Shown: positions 60,601-64,000 of the stretch, piece after piece
Position numbering within the stretch: position 1 is the stretch's first letter
How the letters are laid out: each line of letters opens with the position of its first letter
Origin: Branchiostoma floridae
Taxonomy: Eukaryota; Chordata; Leptocardii; Amphioxiformes; Branchiostomatidae
Direction of reading: 5' to 3'
Length of the DNA stretch: 64,000 nucleotides
Assembly (NCBI RefSeq): GCF_000003815.2
Contig: NC_049981.1
Coordinates: forward strand, 13,315,856-13,379,855
The notes under the pieces: model-generated
The model's input: the letters and a program-made list of their open reading frames with translations, nothing else
The model's database searches: none
What the model was told of the DNA's origin: nothing
Program-made: the position numbers and the translations under genes

Positions 60601-60968
60601 ATGACAGGAACCTCCCAAAAGGCGGCGAGACGGACCACGGTCTGCGCCGGGTACTCCGAAGTCGGGCCCAGGAAAAGGTCCGGTTTGGACCCGCTGTCGT
60701 TGTAGTACATGCCCATGGCCACGCGTATAGCCGCATACTGTCCCAGGTTGGTGATTTTCTGATACTGTACCGTCAGCTGGTGCGGGCCCAGCCATCCTTC
60801 CGTGTTGACCTGGTCTACTGCGAGTTGGACGGCTGGAGCTACGTAACTGTACGAATAGGGTTCTGAAGAGCGGTCCTCTAGAATAACTCCGAGCCTAACT
60901 GTATCACTCGTTGTCTCAACAATCAAAAGCAACAGTGATAGAGCTGAGGCTAGACCCTCCATCGTCAA
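44205..60968 (-). CDS. Receptor guanylate cyclase (natriuretic peptide receptor type), complete, two alternative first exons
   Basis: A single-pass receptor predicted to bind an extracellular ligand and make cGMP inside the cell. Exon set: first exon 60218-60968 or 57715-58477, then 54503-54807, 53994-54123, 53600-53691, 53343-53460, 52702-52795 (membrane helix), 52348-52462, 51850-51915, 51434-51517, 50867-50971, 50548-50619, 50059-50221, 49412-49570, 49041-49227, 48507-48647, 46790-46913, 45914-45982, 45453-45630, 44887-44985, 44529-44620, 44205-44273 (stop TGA). All phases agree and the total is 3213 or 3225 bases including stop, that is 1070 or 1074 residues; human NPR1 is 1061. Domain order is ANF-receptor ligand-binding region, membrane helix, kinase homology domain, dimerisation helix and cyclase. 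One donor is GC rather than GT. Which lancelet paralogue this is, and its ligand, cannot be told from sequence. Confidence 0.93.
46159..46217. repeat. (AT)n microsatellite, about 29 units
   Basis: Uninterrupted AT dinucleotides in the cyclase intron between exons 16 and 17. The IYIYI open frames are its translation. Confidence 0.98.
47090..48252. mobile_element. Long-arm foldback DNA transposon with gap in the loop
   Basis: The left arm (47090-47377) and right arm (47916-48252) are inverted copies of each other over at least about 280 bases with few mismatches. Outermost sequence is TTAAGGTATCTCGGTCGGC at the left and its complement at the right. TTAA at both edges would fit piggyBac-type targeting; TA (Tc1/mariner-like) or a 3-base TAC duplication are also compatible. 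The centre is 538 N. It lies in the cyclase intron between exons 15 and 16 and has no visible transposase frame. Confidence 0.85.
47378..47915. other. Assembly gap (538 N) in the foldback element
   Basis: The gap falls between the inverted arms, so it probably reflects failure to assemble across a hairpin. Cyclase exons 15 and 16 join in phase (CA|G), so no coding exon need be missing. Confidence 0.97.
49041..52462 (-). CDS. Guanylate cyclase kinase homology domain exons
   Basis: Exons 7-14 encode a catalytically degenerate protein-kinase-like regulatory domain, which in this family represses the cyclase until ligand and ATP bind. Seen: [10 protein letters not shown] (the lysine strand is kept), [24 protein letters not shown] (hinge), [20 protein letters not shown] (HGN replaces the catalytic HRD Asp), [35 protein letters not shown] and a C lobe ending [19 protein letters not shown]. 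Loss of the HRD aspartate is the rule for receptor guanylate cyclases. Confidence 0.9.
49406..49412 (-). promoter_or_regulatory. Non-canonical GC splice donor of cyclase exon 13
   Basis: The reading frame requires exon 13 to end CCCAAG in phase 1 so that it joins GACATTGTAGAGAAG of exon 14. The donor is then GCAAGT, the strong GC-AG consensus (AG|GCAAGT). Using the nearby GTATGA would give phase 2 and break the frame. Confidence 0.75.
49727..49956. repeat. Direct tandem duplication, 112-118 base unit
   Basis: Copy one at 49727-49838 and copy two at 49839-49956, both starting GAAACACRCATTGATACTCC and ending near GTATACATAGTTTT. The second copy carries a small ATTATG insertion. It lies in the cyclase intron between exons 12 and 13. 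Confidence 0.9.
52702..54807 (-). CDS. Guanylate cyclase shared ectodomain exons and membrane helix
   Basis: Exons 2-6 complete the ligand-binding region and cross the membrane. Landmarks: [36 protein letters not shown], a glycosylation-prone loop ([15 protein letters not shown]), [17 protein letters not shown], a juxtamembrane Cys pair (DCVFTDNC) of the type found before the membrane in natriuretic peptide receptors, and the helix [20 protein letters not shown] ending at YFCKR. The acceptor of exon 2 at 54808 joins either first exon in phase 1. Confidence 0.9.
52915..53100. repeat. Degenerate short tandem repeat around CACTGCTGTCCTTGGTGCTG
   Basis: At least four diverged units, each with CACTGCTGTCC or CACTGTTGTCC, a TGGTGCTGA or TTGCTACTGA core, and ATAAC/TTCACAC. 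It sits in a cyclase intron between exons 5 and 6 and shares its core word with other loci in the window. Confidence 0.6.
55380..55442. mobile_element. 63-base hairpin MITE with 9-base target duplication
   Basis: An almost perfect palindrome: TAGCCTGGATACCAGCCCC at the left and GGGTCTGGTATCCAGGCTA at the right, with a loop around CTAAAAATAT. It is flanked by the 9-base direct repeat GGTTATTCA (55371-55379 and 55443-55451). The length of the duplication suggests the Mutator-like class. It lies in the cyclase intron between the first exons and exon 2. Confidence 0.9.
56040..56520. repeat. Degenerate tandem repeat, about 180-186 base unit, 2.3 copies
   Basis: CCAACGACGTCYGG recurs 180 bases apart (56168 and 56348), and GGAAACTATCCATTTTC recurs 372 bases apart with a diverged middle copy. 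Each unit also has GTGAGTGACKTTAAAAYACC and TTTAAATGCACCRCCTG. It is in the large intron downstream of first exon B. Confidence 0.85.
57715..58477 (-). CDS. Guanylate cyclase alternative first exon B (inner)
   Basis: 763 bases with its own start Met and signal peptide ([17 protein letters not shown]), coding a lobe homologous to exon [53 protein letters not shown] and [10 protein letters not shown]. The two are clearly diverged (roughly a third identical by eye). It ends ARGKSRG with donor GTAAGA in phase 1. A second Met two codons in (MRM) is an alternative start. Because it brings its own signal peptide it should be an alternative first exon with a promoter in the 58.5-60.2 kb interval, not an internal exon following exon A. 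Confidence 0.85.
59523..59536. repeat. Poly-G tract, 14 bases
   Basis: Uninterrupted G run in the interval between first exons A and B of the cyclase. Confidence 0.9.
59940..60183. repeat. (GT)n-rich microsatellite next to the donor of first exon A
   Basis: About 240 bases of alternating GT with GC and GA interruptions (GTGTGTGCGCGCGCGCG segments), a classic purine-pyrimidine alternating tract. It starts about 35 bases inside the intron from first exon A. Long His/Thr open frames on the minus strand are its translation. Confidence 0.95.
60218..60968 (-). CDS. Guanylate cyclase alternative first exon A (outer)
   Basis: 751 bases coding residues 1-250: a signal peptide ([16 protein letters not shown]) and the membrane-distal lobe of an ANF-receptor (periplasmic-binding-protein type I) fold, with [57 protein letters not shown] and NWTRGYQFY. 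It ends MKGVSRG with donor GTACGT in phase 1, the same phase as exon B. Just beyond the donor the intron is a long (GT)n tract, so the open frame appears to continue but is low-complexity. Confidence 0.9.
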
Positions 60969-63900
60969 ACGCTCGAATTTACGACCACAGAAACCTAAAC
61001 ATCCTAGAGTTGGGTGGTCTAGGACACTGATGCGCGACAGAGAGCCAAAGTTAATGCATCAAACGGGACAGGCTGTGGATATATATATGCACGGCATGTT
61101 AACTCTTGTTAATAGTTAACTTTCATAATAGATTGACTTTTAATTTATGTTTAACTTTTGCCCTAAGCAACGCCGTCATATGTTCAGATTTGTTTGAAAG
61201 GTGCAAAGGTGCAAAGAGGAAACGTGCAAATATACCATCCGAAACAAATTTGTTTCAAATGGTGTCATAAAATTTATTTTTCTGCGTCAGCTGGTGTTTT
61301 TCCTTGTGAAAATTGGAATTCCCTGCTAGTTGATGAATAACAAACACATGTCACATGACAGGTTACGTGTAGCAGGCGCAAGTTAACATTTACCTTTCCG
61401 TTAACAATTTACCTATTGTAAAGTGCGGTATAGAGGAAGGGACTACGCATAGGTTCCCGTCACCGATGACTCCAAACATAACAATTGAAGAGCTCGTTAC
61501 ACACCATAAAACTCATACACACAACAAATGCCGTCTCCGGTTGCTGGGCGACTGTGTTTTTAACGTTAGGCGGATATCTTACTGGACTGCGCCAAATCGC
61601 GCTTGGAAGTTGCGCCAACTTTTGCGAATTTGTCCCAATCTATCCTTGCTGTCACACTGGCGTGGAAATTTGCAAAGATAGATAAAAGGATGATTACTTA
61701 TGATATTTGGCGCAACATACGTAAAATAGGATGTTATGAATTTTCATGGGATTAAGAACCTTTCTTATGTAGACTTTAAATAGATAATCATGGGTTTGCG
61801 TAAAAAGAATCAGTCGAGAGCTTAGAAGAAGCGCTTAAAAGCTTACACGTGTTTCCCACATGTCTGATATTCTCCATACGTACTTTATGTTTGCGGCGAA
61901 CGTGTCAAAACCGCTACGTTTTTTTAAGTCAAACACCACAATTATAAATGAACAAGGACGGAAAACAAAGGTGACATGTACACTGGCATGTGCTCTACGT
62001 AAACGAATATTGTTGGTATACTTTGGATCACCTTGTGTCAAACATCGAAGGCATCGCAACGGTTTGTTGGATCATTGGCCTGGTGTACTTCTAAAGACAC
62101 ATGATAACTCGTAAGACCAACAAACATGCCCAGTTTTCTATTCTCTGTCGGCTATGAACTTTGGACCTCGTGGCCGACACACAGAAGACAATGTCAGTTG
62201 CGAGGTCTGGGTTATCTCGAAATCTAGCCTTGCCTTGCCTTACCTGCCAGAACGGTCATCCAAACGAAGAAATTTTGTACTGGGATCAAGCGGTCAAGTA
62301 TTCAAGTCTATTTTCTATTTTTACTTTGTATATTCCATGTTGTATTGTTGTCTCACTGGAAGGGAATGTGACTACACAGAACCTGTTAAGAACCTCAGGT
62401 TTTGTCGTTCCTTCCGCTCGTTGTGGGAAATTAAAATGATAAAAAAATCCTTTACTTCGCGGTCAGGTTTTTGACACTTCTACCTTGTAGCCTGTTTTCT
62501 GTTTGCAACCTCAGGTTCTGGTGCTTCACTGCTAATTTGTCGAAAATGTAAGGCCCTAGAACACCTATCAAGAACGAAACGCTAGCTGAAAGGCCTGCAT
62601 TTAAAGCTTTCTTGTTGCGACCTCTTGATGTTCATAGTCAAATCAGTGATTGCCCAGGCTGTGAGAAAGGTACACCCGCGAAAAGCTGTTCGTTAAATGT
62701 ATTCCCATGTCTGATTGCAAAGTCATCGCACATATTTGAAAATAATGTACCACCATTACGGTACAACTCTGATCTGGGATTGTCCGACTTCAAGTGCACG
62801 TCAAACATTCGTGAGAGCAACTCTGGGCGAAGTGGTCTGGTATTTTTCTGAAGGGACAAACACAGAATCGGTACTAGCTGTTGTCTTTTAAGTTACATTT
62901 GAGCATGGCCAGTACAGTACATTGTTTCGGTTACGTGGTAGTAACAAGTGACGATCAAATCGTTATCAACAGTTCCTCAATAAATCGATAAGGTTTCCCA
63001 TTTGTTATGCCATTAGTTTAAGCGTAACTAGAAATGTATTTTCGCTAAAAAGTAGATTGATTTCCATGTGATTTGGTCACGCTACTCGCCCAAAATACAA
63101 CATGATTAGGCTTACCCTATAGTATTTTGTTCGAGTAAAAAAGAACTACATCTGCTTGAAATGTTCAAGTCTGTCAAAACGTAAACATTAGCTAACAGTG
63201 CAATAAGTAACAGTCACCCGTTGGAAATTTAGGGTTATATTGCGTTCTTCTCAGGTCGCCAAAGTGTAAAACAAGAATCCACGAACTCACGAAATAAATC
63301 AATTTGTAACTAACTAGAGTTCAACGACCTCATACCTTCGCTAAATCATAATATCAACCTTATCCATTCCAGTGTAATAAGATTCCCATTGACTAATCAA
63401 ATAAGGCTATCACTTGCATAAATTACAAATTGTTCCAAGTAGAAAGATCTTAGCAAAATAGACTTTTGTATCATTTCCTTATAGAATTACATGTATGTAC
63501 ATTTGGCCCTGCTTTGCATGATTTAATCTAATGTTCATCTTTCATAGGCTTCGTAATACCTTGAGTATAATACACTAATCACCACTATAGAATTAAAGTA
63601 TTTTCTCAGTGATTATGCAAAGGTCTTTATTTGGATAATTGATATATATCAACATTTCTCTCTTTCTCAATTACATATGTTGCAAGTTTGAGTGTCCTAT
63701 CATGAAATGCAGTGTATTTATAAGCTATCGTCATTTCATGCAAATTAACTGCCGATTCTCTCCTGATTCATAAATGAGAAAACAAAGAAGGGTCGAAACG
63801 CCACTTAAGCCAGGTGAAATACCCTATAGCAAAAATACCCTCTCTCATACCTCTTGTATTCAAGTATTTTGCTGCCATTCTCGGACAAGAGAGTTGTTCT

Positions 63901-64000
63901 GAGTATCAATATGGATATGTTACTGTGCTGGGTGAGGCTGTCGGTACTACGCTAAGTGTTAATGTGTGCGTGTGTGAGTTAGTACGCGATATTACGTGAA
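60969..64000. other. No gene recognised; upstream flank of the guanylate cyclase
   Basis: Several open frames of 60-106 codons occur, but none shows a signal peptide, domain, repeat or splice logic that I can support. The promoter of first exon A should lie just above 60968; a TATATATA at 61080-61087 is a possible but unproven core element. Confidence 0.5.
63760..63826. mobile_element. Degenerate end of the foldback family seen at 47-48 kb
   Basis: CATAAATGAGAAAACAAAGA, then GGTCGAAACGCCACTTAAGC and GAAATACC, follow the same order as the right arm of the 47090-48252 element (ATAAATAAGAAAACTGTGGA, GGTCAAAATGCCAATTTAGC, GAGATACC). The opposite end is not visible in the window, so this is either a solo end or an element running to the left with a lost partner. 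Confidence 0.6.

Noticed and set aside
62154-62851. Overlapping open frames of 79-106 codons upstream of the cyclase
   Set aside because: No signal peptide, domain or exon logic on either strand.
1-64000. CRISPR array, bacterial operon or phage-like system
   Set aside because: No regularly spaced identical repeats with unique spacers and no dense unspliced coding; the window is clearly spliced animal DNA.

Overview
The window reads as intron-rich nuclear DNA of an invertebrate deuterostome, most likely a lancelet (amphioxus, Branchiostoma). The basis is protein similarity to vertebrate genes with much finer exon division, dense small DNA transposons of hAT, Mutator-like and Harbinger-like type, tRNA-derived SINEs, and frequent ACATGTA words. 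The species is an inference; no sequence search could be run. Three assembly gaps are present (7034-7133, 33797-33896, 47378-47915).

Layout. (1) 1294-24686, minus strand: the N-terminal third of a VPS13A/C-type bridge-like lipid transfer protein. I could chain 28 exons in consistent phase (3013 coding bases, about 1004 codons) from the start Met; the gene runs off the left edge. (2) 28167-36405, plus strand: a PSTPIP-type F-BAR/SH3 protein, divergently arranged about 3.5 kb from VPS13 and interrupted by a gap that has taken at least one exon. (3) 40577-42049, plus strand: an intronless leucine-rich-repeat type I membrane protein with a 42-residue repeat in its cytoplasmic tail. (4) 44205-60968, minus strand: a complete receptor guanylate cyclase of natriuretic-peptide-receptor type, with two alternative first exons and 20 shared exons. 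It predicts 1070 or 1074 residues depending on the first exon. (5) 60969-64000 holds no gene I can support, only one degenerate transposon end.

The four genes have no obvious joint pathway; this looks like an ordinary gene neighbourhood, not a functional cluster. The most interesting observations are: two tandem homologous first exons that would swap the outer half of the cyclase ligand-binding domain while keeping the rest; a tandem duplicated, phase-symmetric VPS13 exon that doubles a phospho-FFAT-like motif; an F-BAR gene splice donor that sits inside a 153-base (GTGA)n microsatellite; and an LRR tail repeat broken by its own stop codon. There is also a rich set of non-autonomous DNA elements whose boundaries and target duplications can be read directly, and a 12-base word repeated seven times across the window.
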